Position numbers and translations under genes: made by a program. Positions 6,755 through 14,838 of a stretch of DNA of 64,000 nt are shown in pieces. The DNA comes from Wylensekiella montiformis (GTDB lineage: Bacteria; Bacillota; Negativicutes; Selenomonadales; Selenomonadaceae). The notes beneath the pieces were generated by a model. That model saw only the letters and a list, made by a program, of their open reading frames with translations, did no database searches and was not told the origin of the DNA. The DNA is taken from NCBI RefSeq assembly GCF_009697385.1, contig NZ_VUNL01000002.1:124001-188000 (forward strand), given 5' to 3'. The stretch's first letter is position 1. Each line of letters starts with the position of its first letter.

Positions 6755-9223
6755 TCAATCCAGATAAGTCCGCGCACGAATGGTTTTGCCGTTCGTAAAA
6801 AACACAATCTCACCATTCTGGTCTGTGCGCAGTATTTTGATCCCCAGCCCTTTCAGCCGTTCCAGCACCTCCGGCTTCGGGTGTCCGAAGCGGTTTCCCG
6901 CTCCGACGCAAATCACGGCATAACGCGGCGCAGCTGCTTGCAAAAAAGCTTCGGAACTGCTGGTATTCGATCCATGATGGCCCACTTTCAATACCGTACA
7001 GCGAATGTTTTTTCCTTTTTTTAAGATCATCTCTTCCCTTTCTTTCGTCAGATCGCCGGTGATCAAAAAACTGGCTCCGCCATAAACGATGCGATAGACA
7101 TTCGATGCCTCATTGCCGGATGCCGCCCCCTTCCCGGAGGACGGCGGCGCAAAGACCACCTCGATCCGGACTCCGTCCAGATCAAAGCTCTGCCCTTCCT
7201 GCGCCGGCTGAAGCTTTTGCAGAAGCGCATCCGCACTTCCAATCCCCATGCTCTGCGCATAGGCTTCGCGTCCTTCATCCGCCGTGTACACTCTGCCGAC
7301 CGGCATAGTTCTGAGCACCGCCCCTGCTCCCCCGGCATGATCGGCATGCGCATGGGTCAGAAATATCGCATTGAGCTCATGTATGCCATAATGCCTGAGA
7401 TACGGCAGGATCACACGCTGCCCCGTATTAAAAGCCCCCGGTTCATTGCCGTCTCTCTCTCCCCCGCTGTCAAACAATACCGTTTTTCCATGCGGCGTAC
7501 GCAGTAAAAGGGCATCACCCTGACCACAGTCAATAGCAGCCAGAGTCATAAGATCCGCCTGACTCAGTCTGTATCCTGTACCGGCCGCGAGAAAAAGCGC
7601 ACAGACCGCCGCCAGACAGGCTTTGCGCGCATATAATCCGTCCAGTATTCTATGACGCCAGGGCTCTTTGCACGCAAAAAGAGATAGCGCCGCATAATAA
7701 ATCAACACAGCCCCCCAGGAAAAAGAGGGTATCCAAACCCGGCTTCCCGGCAAAGAAGCCATCCAGCTCGTCAGCTCATAAACCGCCCCCAGCAGCAAAC
7801 TGTCGCCGGCATAAGCCAGCTTTCCGGCAAAAGGAAGTACAAACGCCGCCACACCGGCCGCAATGCCTACAATAATAATGAATTCCACAATCGGCACAAC
7901 GACCAGATTGGCCAAAAACGAAGACAGCGAAAGCTGGTTAAAATACCAGGCCAATATCGGAAGGGTTGCGGCCTGTGCCGCAAAGGTAATGGAAAGCCCT
8001 GCCGCCAAAGAAGAGGGTACGTGCATCCTTCGCAGCCGGGCGCGTACAACCGGGGCCACATACAAAAGCCCCGCCGTAGCTGCAAAGGAAAGCTGAAAAC
8101 TGATATGAAAAAGTAGCAGCGGAGACACGGTCAGCATAAGCAATCCCGTCAATAGGAGCAGCCGCCTGGCATCCTTTTCCCGGTTCAGGGCAAGAGCCAG
8201 AAAAGACAGTCCTCCCATCAGCGCCGAACGGATAACCGGAGGGACCAGTCCGGCCAGCAAACTGTAGGCAGCGATCGCCAAAACGACCAGCATCGCCCTG
8301 ACAAGCTGCGGCAGCCGAAAGAACGATCCCAGCCATGCCATAACCGCTGCCAGAAGGCTGATATGGGAACCGGAAACCGATAAAATGTGTACAATGCCGG
8401 TAATGGTAAATGCTTCCAGCAGTTCCGACTTTAATCCCTGATACCCGCCGAAGAGCATGGCAAAAATCGCTGCTGCATCCTCTTTCGGCATGACGGCCTG
8501 CATAGAAGAAAGATAATGTTCCCGCACGACCGCCAGACGGCGCAAAAGTCTCGTCCACACAGAGGCCCTGCTGTCGTTCAGCGCCTTTACCGCCGCACCG
8601 CTCTTGCCAGCAATCAGCACCGCAGTAATTCCCTGACTGCGAAGCAGGAGTTCGGTATCGATCTGTCCGGGATTGTGAATCCCGTGCGGTAAGCGCAAAG
8701 AACCATGAGCCGTCAGCGAATCGCCGATCTGCGGCAAGACAGGCGCCCTGTCTTTTGGCGATCGCGCATACACATACAGGCGCCCGCTCGCATGCTGTGT
8801 ACCTGAGCCGGACAGAGTAACCGCTTCCGCCTGAATACAATACCGGACCGAACGGCTCCCATCGCTATGCTCCCGTACCTGCGGCTCTTCTGCCATTTTC
8901 CCCTCTACCTGCAGCTCCTGCCCCGCAAAATGCGAAAGATCATCAACAGGAAGGAGCAGGCTGGTCTGAAGCCGCAGCAGGCCGAGACAAAAAACGGCCA
9001 ACAGGAAAACAGGCCATACCTGCATGCTGGAGCGATATATGCTCCACGCCGCCCAGACGATAAGACACCCCAGCAGGACCATCCCGGGCATAACCGGGAT
9101 GACGGGAAAAAATCGTCCTGCGGCGATGCCAAGGCTGAGTGCTACCAGCAGGGAAACGAAAAATTCTTCCTGATGCTGTCCCCTTCCTGCCTCCCGCCGC
9201 CATTCTTTGAACCGATCGGCCAT
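6755..9223 (-). CDS. comEC: ComEC/Rec2 family DNA-uptake channel protein
   Basis: Inner-membrane protein that passes transforming single-stranded DNA into the cytoplasm. At 822 aa it has the full three-part family layout: hydrophobic N-terminal segments followed by a soluble OB-like region (about residues 85-200), a multi-span Competence core (about 230-520) with IVHILSVSGSHISLL, and a C-terminal metallo-beta-lactamase-like domain with FLTHAHADHAGGAG (HxHxDH metal ligands) and VLKVGHHGSNTSSSEAFL. It follows comEA by 43 bp on the same strand, the usual comE order. All motifs are intact, so natural competence is possible; other com genes are not in the window. Confidence 0.95.
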   Translation of the reverse strand: MADRFKEWRREAGRGQHQEEFFVSLLVALSLGIAAGRFFPVIPVMPGMVLLGCLIVWAAWSIYRSSMQVWPVFLLAVFCLGLLRLQTSLLLPVDDLSHFAGQELQVEGKMAEEPQVREHSDGSRSVRYCIQAEAVTLSGSGTQHASGRLYVYARSPKDRAPVLPQIGDSLTAHGSLRLPHGIHNPGQIDTELLLRSQGITAVLIAGKSGAAVKALNDSRASVWTRLLRRLAVVREHYLSSMQAVMPKEDAAAIFAMLFGGYQGLKSELLEAFTITGIVHILSVSGSHISLLAAVMAWLGSFFRLPQLVRAMLVVLAIAAYSLLAGLVPPVIRSALMGGLSFLALALNREKDARRLLLLTGLLMLTVSPLLLFHISFQLSFAATAGLLYVAPVVRARLRRMHVPSSLAAGLSITFAAQAATLPILAWYFNQLSLSSFLANLVVVPIVEFIIIVGIAAGVAAFVLPFAGKLAYAGDSLLLGAVYELTSWMASLPGSRVWIPSFSWGAVLIYYAALSLFACKEPWRHRILDGLYARKACLAAVCALFLAAGTGYRLSQADLMTLAAIDCGQGDALLLRTPHGKTVLFDSGGERDGNEPGAFNTGQRVILPYLRHYGIHELNAIFLTHAHADHAGGAGAVLRTMPVGRVYTADEGREAYAQSMGIGSADALLQKLQPAQEGQSFDLDGVRIEVVFAPPSSGKGAASGNEASNVYRIVYGGASFLITGDLTKEREEMILKKGKNIRCTVLKVGHHGSNTSSSEAFLQAAAPRYAVICVGAGNRFGHPKPEVLERLKGLGIKILRTDQNGEIVFFTNGKTIRARTYLD

Positions 9224-9266
9224 TTCTCCATCCCCCTGTCCGGCCTTATCCGCTTGATTCCATCGT

Positions 9267-9839
9267 TCAAAGACAGATTTTATCCTTCAATTTATTGAAT
9301 TTGGCTTCTCCGATTCCCTTTACTTTGCGGAGATCTTCCAGAGACTGAAATCCGCCTTCCTTTTCCCGATATTCAATGATTCGCTTTGCCATGGCCGGAC
9401 CGATCCCCGGCAGGGAATCCAGTTCCTTTTCTCCGGCCGTATTGATATTAACCATGCCATGATCCGATTTCGCCTGCCCTGCTGCACCGGCTGGATTTCC
9501 CGCCGCGCCAGTCTGCTTTTCCGGTATCCTCAGCTGCTCGCCGTCCTTCAAGGGACGAGCCAGATTGATGCGGTCACGATCCGCAACGGGCAGCAGACCG
9601 CCGCAGGCATTTACCGCATCAGCGGCCCGCGCTCCTTCCTCCACACAGACAACGCCCGGCTTATTGACCGCGCCGGTCACATATACGGTCAAAACATGCC
9701 CCGCCCGTCCGTTCGTCTCTTGTCCGGATGCGGAATCCACCACCTCCGCCGACTGTCCGTACCAGCCATAGATCATGCTTCCCCCGGCAGCAGCCAGCAA
9801 AACCAGCAGAATCAATAAAGGCTTTTTGTATATCGGCAA
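9267..9839 (-). CDS. comEA: ComEA-type competence DNA-binding protein
   Basis: A 190-aa membrane-anchored DNA receptor for transformation. One N-terminal membrane helix (KKPLLILLVLLAAAGGSMIYG) is followed by a SLBB-like segment (LTVYVTGAVNKPGVV, residues about 48-110), a low-complexity linker, and a C-terminal helix-hairpin-helix pair (MVNINTAGEKELDSLPGIGP and LEDLRKVKGIGEAKFNKLKD). The start is TTG at 9839, seven nt after AGGAGGTG. It lies directly upstream of comEC and is probably co-transcribed with it. Confidence 0.95.
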   Translation of the reverse strand: MPIYKKPLLILLVLLAAAGGSMIYGWYGQSAEVVDSASGQETNGRAGHVLTVYVTGAVNKPGVVCVEEGARAADAVNACGGLLPVADRDRINLARPLKDGEQLRIPEKQTGAAGNPAGAAGQAKSDHGMVNINTAGEKELDSLPGIGPAMAKRIIEYREKEGGFQSLEDLRKVKGIGEAKFNKLKDKICL

Positions 9840-9897
9840 TGTATTTCCACCTCCTCATTCCACTCCCAATGGACTACCAGCTACTTCGTGATAAAAG

Positions 9898-9929
9898 AAA
9901 AAACTCCTGCCAAAAGACAGAAGTTTTTG
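9898..9929 (-). terminator. Terminator between the 117-aa gene and comEA
   Basis: Imperfect stem AAAACTCCTGCC / GACAGAAGTTTT. On the minus strand it is followed by TTTTTTCTTTTAT and on the plus strand by a long T-tract, so it may work both ways. It lies about 40 bp after the stop of the gene at 9966-10319. Confidence 0.65.
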
Positions 9930-9965
9930 TTTTTTTATTTCAGTATCTATAGAAGCAGGACCATT

Positions 9966-10319
9966 TCAGGCGATCGAATTGCGGAAAAAATCCTCGAGCA
10001 GACGATCCCAGCCCATATCATAAATATTGCGTTCCCCCAGCTCATTCTGATACTCAGCCAAGGCAATCATCATCAGCGAATCCGCCACATACCCATCGTC
10101 CTCCATGCCTGCCTCAGCATAGCTTTCCCGCACCGTCTCGACGATTTCCGCCAGACGGACCGGACTCATGGTATCGAGAATATCATACATCGCATCCAGA
10201 TACTCTCTTGTATCCTTGCGATACTCTCCCGGATTCTTTTGTACGGCTTCTACAATCTGACGAATCCGGCTCATGGCAATCAGCTTGATGCGCGTTACAT
10301 ACATTTCTTTTGTATACAT
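9966..10319 (-). CDS. Hypothetical protein, 117 aa, soluble, helical
   Basis: I do not recognise the family. The protein is acidic and predicted largely helical, with no signal peptide or membrane span. Visible features are a basic N-terminus (IKLIAMSRIRQIVEAVQK), a DAMYDILDTMSPVRLAEIVE stretch and an aromatic C-terminal tail (DMGWDRLLEDFFRN). Coding is supported by GGAGG eight nt before the ATG, a TTGCAT-17-TACGAT promoter upstream and a terminator just downstream. It is divergent from the 702-aa cNMP-fold gene across about 210 bp, so the two may share regulation. Confidence 0.72.
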   Translation of the reverse strand: MYTKEMYVTRIKLIAMSRIRQIVEAVQKNPGEYRKDTREYLDAMYDILDTMSPVRLAEIVETVRESYAEAGMEDDGYVADSLMMIALAEYQNELGERNIYDMGWDRLLEDFFRNSIA

Positions 10320-10344
10320 ACATCATTCCTCCAGTTACGGATAA

Positions 10345-10373
10345 ATCGTACCATACGTTTACACATAATGCAA
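10345..10373 (-). promoter_or_regulatory. Candidate promoter of the 117-aa gene
   Basis: Minus-strand TTGCAT, a 17-nt spacer and TACGAT, with TACGAT about 25 nt upstream of the start codon. Confidence 0.45.
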
Positions 10374-10457
10374 ATTGTATGCATGTATACTTGTTTTGTA
10401 CATAGACATCACCTTGCTTCACGAGCGAACCACCTTGTCCCTCCTCGCCTTACAAGC

Positions 10458-10486
10458 TTGCCAACCGAAATCCTTTGAAGTAAAAT
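10458..10486 (+). promoter_or_regulatory. Candidate promoter of the cNMP-fold gene
   Basis: Plus-strand TTGCCA, a 17-nt spacer and TAAAAT, 46 nt upstream of the TTG start at 10533. Both hexamers match consensus at four or more positions. Confidence 0.6.
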
Positions 10487-10532
10487 GTAGAACAGAAAGG
10501 GATTGACATTCTCAACACTGGAGGTTGAATTT

Positions 10533-12641
10533 TTGGACAAAATCACAATAAAAAAAGGGCAGGTTCTGCATCAAAGCGGCGACGCCGTCCGAACGCTGGA
10601 AATTCTGCTAGCCGGTACACTTATACTGGAGGACTGTGACGATATCGAGATTCCCTTGAGCAGCGGATCCATAATCGGCGCCTCCTATCAGCCGGAAGAA
10701 ACGTATACCTTTGACTATACCGCCGGAAGCGATGCCACCTTATTAGTCCTCGATTATCAATCGGATGAGGATATTTTGGAGGCAGTAACCAACACGCCGG
10801 CTATCGCTCCGGTCATTGCTGCAACCAGCATGAAAAATGCCGCAGCGATGCTTGCCGCCCTGTCTTCCTCTTCCGAGGCGGCAGAAGCGCTTTGCCGGGA
10901 ACTGGCTTATCAATACCGGGAATATACCTTTATGTGTGTAAAACTCCATCAGGCACCGGAACGCTTTGCGTTTGTCGAGGCACTATCGGCTCCGGAAGCC
11001 TCCGGACTGTCGTCCAGCTGGGAAGCCTCGCTGTGCCATTCCTGCTGCGATCAGCAGGAAGCTCTCAAACAGGGATTTTATCCTCTGGATCTGAATTTCT
11101 GCATGGGTACAGTCATGCAGGCTTCTTCTCTGGAACGAAAAATACGGCATGAATTGGAAGGGTATGCCGCATTCATCGAACAGACAAAAACGGCGGCTTC
11201 TTCCTTTACCGATGCCTATTATCAGGTAAAAGCCCGGCTGGATACCCAGCTGCGCGGAACGGCAGAAGAACGCCCGGCCATCCAAAATGCGCTGGACATG
11301 ATTCTGGCCTTTTCCGGCGTTGCCCGCGAGACAGCCGATGCGTTCCGCAAGGATGTCCGGACATATACCGCCACAAAGGACCGTCTGGCAAAATCGGACG
11401 AGATGCGGCAGCTCCGCCGGCGAATTGCCGACAACTTCTACCAAATATACGAAGCAGCCTTTTTTAAGAGCATGGAAACGGAAAACGTTCCGATCGAAGT
11501 ACGGATGTTCTTCCTGTTTGGATTCGTCGATGAAGAGCTTGCCGGGCGAAGCAATACAGAACTGCTTTATCGCACCGCTGTCAGCTGGCAGGAAGATTCC
11601 GAGGGCAGGATTCTTTCAATTTACGACTGGCTGACCAAAATTTTCAACGGCGCAGCAGTTCCCTCCAAGAACGAATTCGATAACGACTGGAACGAATATC
11701 TCCGCGAAGAGCAGCGCAGCGGGGCGCTTTCCTCCGAACAGGCCGAAACCCTGCAGTCGGATACGCGCGCCATGGTCCGCTTCGAGATCCAGAACATGTT
11801 CCGGATGGCCAATCGAACCACTCATGGCCGCCTGGCCTCTTTTGTTCCGATTTTCCACGCACAGGACGTAATCCGCCCGCTGGATCAGTGTCTCGCTGAT
11901 CCGGCACGGGTCCGCGACGCTTTCCAGCGGGTCATCGATATCGATTACAGCTGCTTCTATCGTCCGGCCCTGACAGCTTTCTCCGAGTTTAAAATCCCGC
12001 ATTTTGTCTACCATACTGAGGTCCTTCCATACATTATCCTGCTGCCGAATTTTGGCAGCAGAGGATTAATGTGGCAGGAAATCGAAGGAGCGCGCCGTTC
12101 CACACCTGCACACATGATGCTGTCGGTCTTTCATTCGGAAGATCTGTACGAAACAGCCATCCGAATGTGCGCGATGTTCCGATGGGAAATGTGCCGACGG
12201 ATTCAGGGCGTACGCTACGCCGACATCTCCGAACCGTCGCTGACCTCCGAATATACGAATTACCTTCAGTTTTATCGCCGCAACAGCTATTTGTCCAGCG
12301 ATGTCAAGGACCGCATCAAGTTGTCCCTGCAGAAAGCCCGCAATGATTATAAAAAGGTGTTCATGGCCGATTATGAAAAATATATCCAGAACGAAGCCTG
12401 CGGTTTGTCGAAGCTGACCAAAGCAGCACGCGAGATCCTGTTCCGCTACTGCACATTCTCAAAGAAAATTCGCGAGGAACGGGCAGCCAGTCCGCAGTAT
12501 CGTCAGCTGATGGATCGCTGGTCCATCGCACAAAATACAAAAATCCATAATGTCGATCTCATCATGCGAAAGATTCAGCGAATCAATCCGGAAAATATTC
12601 CGGCAGAAGTAGAGGAAGAAGCCTCCTTCCTGTCTCGCTGA
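10533..12641 (+). CDS. Uncharacterised protein with N-terminal cyclic-nucleotide-binding-type fold, 702 aa
   Basis: Residues about 1-100 read as a Crp-like beta-roll: KITIKKGQVLHQSGD, LEILLAGTLILED, IPLSSGSIIGASY. The canonical phosphate-binding cassette (GELA..R.A) is absent, so any ligand is unknown. The remaining roughly 600 residues show no helix-turn-helix, kinase, GGDEF or membrane segment that I can identify. They are mostly helical, with a Cys-rich patch (SLCHSCCDQQEAL), a FEIQNMFRMANRTTHGR segment and an aromatic VLPYIILLPNFGSRGLMW strand pair. The TTG at 10533 is chosen because GGAGG ends eight nt before it; an upstream in-frame TTG at 10503 would put that GGAGG inside the gene. It has its own promoter and a strong terminator. 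A sensor or scaffold role is only a guess. Confidence 0.8.
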   Translation: MDKITIKKGQVLHQSGDAVRTLEILLAGTLILEDCDDIEIPLSSGSIIGASYQPEETYTFDYTAGSDATLLVLDYQSDEDILEAVTNTPAIAPVIAATSMKNAAAMLAALSSSSEAAEALCRELAYQYREYTFMCVKLHQAPERFAFVEALSAPEASGLSSSWEASLCHSCCDQQEALKQGFYPLDLNFCMGTVMQASSLERKIRHELEGYAAFIEQTKTAASSFTDAYYQVKARLDTQLRGTAEERPAIQNALDMILAFSGVARETADAFRKDVRTYTATKDRLAKSDEMRQLRRRIADNFYQIYEAAFFKSMETENVPIEVRMFFLFGFVDEELAGRSNTELLYRTAVSWQEDSEGRILSIYDWLTKIFNGAAVPSKNEFDNDWNEYLREEQRSGALSSEQAETLQSDTRAMVRFEIQNMFRMANRTTHGRLASFVPIFHAQDVIRPLDQCLADPARVRDAFQRVIDIDYSCFYRPALTAFSEFKIPHFVYHTEVLPYIILLPNFGSRGLMWQEIEGARRSTPAHMMLSVFHSEDLYETAIRMCAMFRWEMCRRIQGVRYADISEPSLTSEYTNYLQFYRRNSYLSSDVKDRIKLSLQKARNDYKKVFMADYEKYIQNEACGLSKLTKAAREILFRYCTFSKKIREERAASPQYRQLMDRWSIAQNTKIHNVDLIMRKIQRINPENIPAEVEEEASFLSR

Positions 12642-12652
12642 AACGTTTCCGC

Positions 12653-12709
12653 AAAAACCGGGCAGGAGCCCCGCGCGACGACCTCACGCGGGGCTCCTGC
12701 CCGGTTTTT
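12653..12709. terminator. Strong bidirectional terminator
   Basis: Perfect 23-bp inverted repeat (12653-12675 and 12687-12709) with GC-rich core and A/T-tract ends on both strands. It sits between the convergent cNMP-fold gene and serA and can end both transcripts. Confidence 0.95.
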
Positions 12710-12737
12710 ACAGCTTCAGTATAGTAGATGACCGTGC

Positions 12738-14321
12738 TCAGACCGCATAGAAATTAACCAGTCTGGCATCAAAAATCCCTTCAATCGCCTTGACCTGTTC
12801 CAGTACCGATACGGGAATATCATCGTCCACAGTCAGAACCATAAGATTGGTTCCCTCTTCTTCGGTCTTGCCGACCTGCATCCCGGAGATGTTAATGCTC
12901 TGGCTCCCGAGCAAAGTTCCTACCGTGCCGATAACGCCCGGACGATTGATATGCGGGCAAACCAGGATCCGTGCATGCGGATCGACATCCACACGGAATT
13001 TATTGATGCGGACAATGCGTCCTTCCATCCCAAAAAGAGTTCCCTGCACAGACAGTTCCTTGCCGCCAAAGAACGCCGTCACCGTGATCAGATTGGCGAA
13101 ATCCTCCGCCTCTTTTTCCCGAACCTCAGTAACTTTAATGCCGCGCTCCTTCGCCAGACCGGGCGCATTGACATAATTGACTTCGCTCTCCATGATCGGA
13201 TTCAGCATGCCCTTGACCACTGCGGTCGTCAACATGCCGGTATTGACCTCTGTGATCTCTCCATTATAGGTAACCTCTACCCGTTCCACCGGCCCGTCCG
13301 CCAAAGCCGTAACCGTACCGCCCAGACGCTCGGCCAATGTCAGGTACGGGGCAATGACCTTCATAACCTGCGGAGATACCGGCGCCATATTGACCGCCGT
13401 TGCAACCGGCTTCCCGTGCAGCGCGGCAATGATTCCCCTGGAAACATCCAGCGAAACGCCGATCTGTGCCTCAACCGTCGATGCGCCCAGATGCGGCGTA
13501 AGAACAATGCCCGGCACGCCGACCAGCGGATGATCCTTTGTCACCGGCTCGCTCGTATACACATCGATAGCGGCACCGGCCACAATCCCCGACCGAACCG
13601 CCTCGGCCAGATCGTTTTCATCAATAATTCCACCGCGGGCACAATTGACCAGACGGACGCCTTTCTTCATCCGCTTCATCTGCTCCATGCCGATCATCCC
13701 CTTGGTATCCGGAGTCAGCGGCATATGAACGGTGATGAAATCCGCCTTGGTGATGACATCCTCAAAAGTCCCGACCGTTACGCCAAGAGCCTTGGCTCTT
13801 TCTTCATTAATATAAGGGTCGTAAGCGATGACGTTCATCTCAAAGGCCATGGCGCGCTTCGCTACACCGGAGCCGATGCGTCCCATACCGATCACGCCGA
13901 GCGTCTTGCCGCGCAGCTCCACTCCGACGTACTTTTTCCGATTCCATTCCCCTTTCTGCATCGTTTCATTGGCAATCGGAATGTTGCGGGACATGGCCAG
14001 CATCATGGCCATGGTATGCTCCGTCGCGGCAATCGTATTGCCGCCCGGAGAATTAATAACCAAAATGCCCCGGGCCGTAGCTGCGGGAATGTCAATATTA
14101 TCCACGCCGACGCCGGCCCTTCCGATAATCTTGAGATTTTTCGCCCGCGCAATAACCTCTGCCGTCACCTTGGAAGCAGAACGGACCATCAGTGCATCGT
14201 ATTCCGGAATGATCTCCAGCAGCTCTTCAGCCGGCAGTTTGTCGCGGACATCCACATCAAACTCCTTCTGTAAAAGCTCAATACCTTTCGGGGAAATACC
14301 GTCTGCAGCCAAAACCTTCAT
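12738..14321 (-). CDS. serA: D-3-phosphoglycerate dehydrogenase
   Basis: First committed enzyme of serine synthesis: oxidises 3-phosphoglycerate to 3-phosphohydroxypyruvate with NAD. The 527-aa length is typical of the long form. It has a split substrate domain with VRSASKVTAEVI and GRAGVGVDNIDIPAAT, an NAD Rossmann domain with LGVIGMGRIGSGVAKRA, the catalytic HLGAST near residue 280, an intermediate ASB domain and a C-terminal ACT domain (ISGMQVGKTEEEGTNLMVLT) for serine feedback. The start is the ATG at 14321, eight nt after AGGAG; the ATG at 14327 lies only two nt from that SD, and longer readings run through the T-box leader. It is controlled by that T-box and is divergent from serC. Confidence 0.97.
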   Translation of the reverse strand: MKVLAADGISPKGIELLQKEFDVDVRDKLPAEELLEIIPEYDALMVRSASKVTAEVIARAKNLKIIGRAGVGVDNIDIPAATARGILVINSPGGNTIAATEHTMAMMLAMSRNIPIANETMQKGEWNRKKYVGVELRGKTLGVIGMGRIGSGVAKRAMAFEMNVIAYDPYINEERAKALGVTVGTFEDVITKADFITVHMPLTPDTKGMIGMEQMKRMKKGVRLVNCARGGIIDENDLAEAVRSGIVAGAAIDVYTSEPVTKDHPLVGVPGIVLTPHLGASTVEAQIGVSLDVSRGIIAALHGKPVATAVNMAPVSPQVMKVIAPYLTLAERLGGTVTALADGPVERVEVTYNGEITEVNTGMLTTAVVKGMLNPIMESEVNYVNAPGLAKERGIKVTEVREKEAEDFANLITVTAFFGGKELSVQGTLFGMEGRIVRINKFRVDVDPHARILVCPHINRPGVIGTVGTLLGSQSINISGMQVGKTEEEGTNLMVLTVDDDIPVSVLEQVKAIEGIFDARLVNFYAV

Positions 14322-14649
14322 GTTCATCGCTCCTCTGAAAATTCTTGGAAAACAAAGCTCTGCCATCATGCACTGCCACGGTCCGCGCCGGCCTGAACCA
14401 TCAGACAAAAAAACGCTTCGTCCCATATTTGGGACGAAGCGTTTAGTTCCGTGGTGCCACCCAAGTGATATCCGGCCAGATATCTCTCTTGCCGCTGTAT
14501 CGGGCGTCCCGTCCGGCTCCTCACCGGCCGCTCCAAGGCGGAACATCGGCAGATCCGGCTGACTCGCACCTTCCGTCAGCTCTCTTTCCGGATCATCGCC
14601 TCTGCTTCCTCTTCCTCGCGTTGCAGATATTCTTGATCGTTTCGTGCAT
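14322..14649 (-). promoter_or_regulatory. T-box riboswitch leader of serA
   Basis: The transcribed leader carries the conserved T-box sequence GGGTGGCACCACGG (14449-14462) immediately before a terminator. Upstream there is a stem I hairpin with the AGAGA-GCTGAC...GTCAGC distal element (GATCCG paired with CGGATC). The UGGC of the T-box bulge would pair with a tRNA whose discriminator base is G, as in tRNA-Ser. A UCC triplet at 14540-14542 on the 3' side of stem I is a plausible serine specifier, but I could not fold the loop reliably. Low charged tRNA-Ser would favour read-through into serA. Presence of the T-box is clear; serine specificity is inferred. Confidence 0.93.
14405..14444 (-). terminator. 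T-box-controlled terminator before serA
   Basis: Perfect 14-bp stem AAACGCTTCGTCCC / GGGACGAAGCGTTT with a 6-nt loop, followed on the minus strand by a T-run. Its 5' arm lies directly after the T-box, as required for the terminator/antiterminator switch. Confidence 0.93.
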
Positions 14650-14655
14650 AGGTGT

Positions 14656-14684
14656 ATTATATCCCATCCATATTATAACGTCAA
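14656..14684 (-). promoter_or_regulatory. Promoter of the serA T-box transcript
   Basis: Minus-strand TTGACG, a 17-nt spacer and a perfect TATAAT. It predicts a transcript start near 14649 and a leader of about 325 nt. Confidence 0.85.
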
Positions 14685-14766
14685 GTGTGTATTTCAGAAA
14701 AACATTATTTATTTTTGCGCTTGCTTTTCATAAATTTCCGCGTTAAAATATAACAAAACGACTGAT

Positions 14767-14783
14767 GTCCACATTCCGTGGAC
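14767..14783. repeat. Palindrome in the serC leader, possible operator
   Basis: Perfect 6-bp inverted repeat GTCCAC-attcc-GTGGAC, 56 nt before the serC start and just downstream of the AT-rich region that should hold its promoter (TTGCTT-16-TTAAAA or a nearby TATAAC). It is too short for a terminator and has no T-tract on the plus strand. It could be a regulator site or a small 5' UTR hairpin. Confidence 0.4.
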
Positions 14784-14838
14784 GAAAAAAACGTAAACAT
14801 GTCAACAGTCGCCCCAACACGTATTAGGAGGTTATCTC

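Noticed and set aside
12951-14273. A 440-codon plus-strand open frame
   Set aside because: It is antisense to serA; its translation is His/Arg-rich shadow sequence.
14322-14546. N-terminal extension of SerA to 602 aa
   Set aside because: The extra frame runs through the T-box leader and terminator. The ATG at 14321 has the correct SD.
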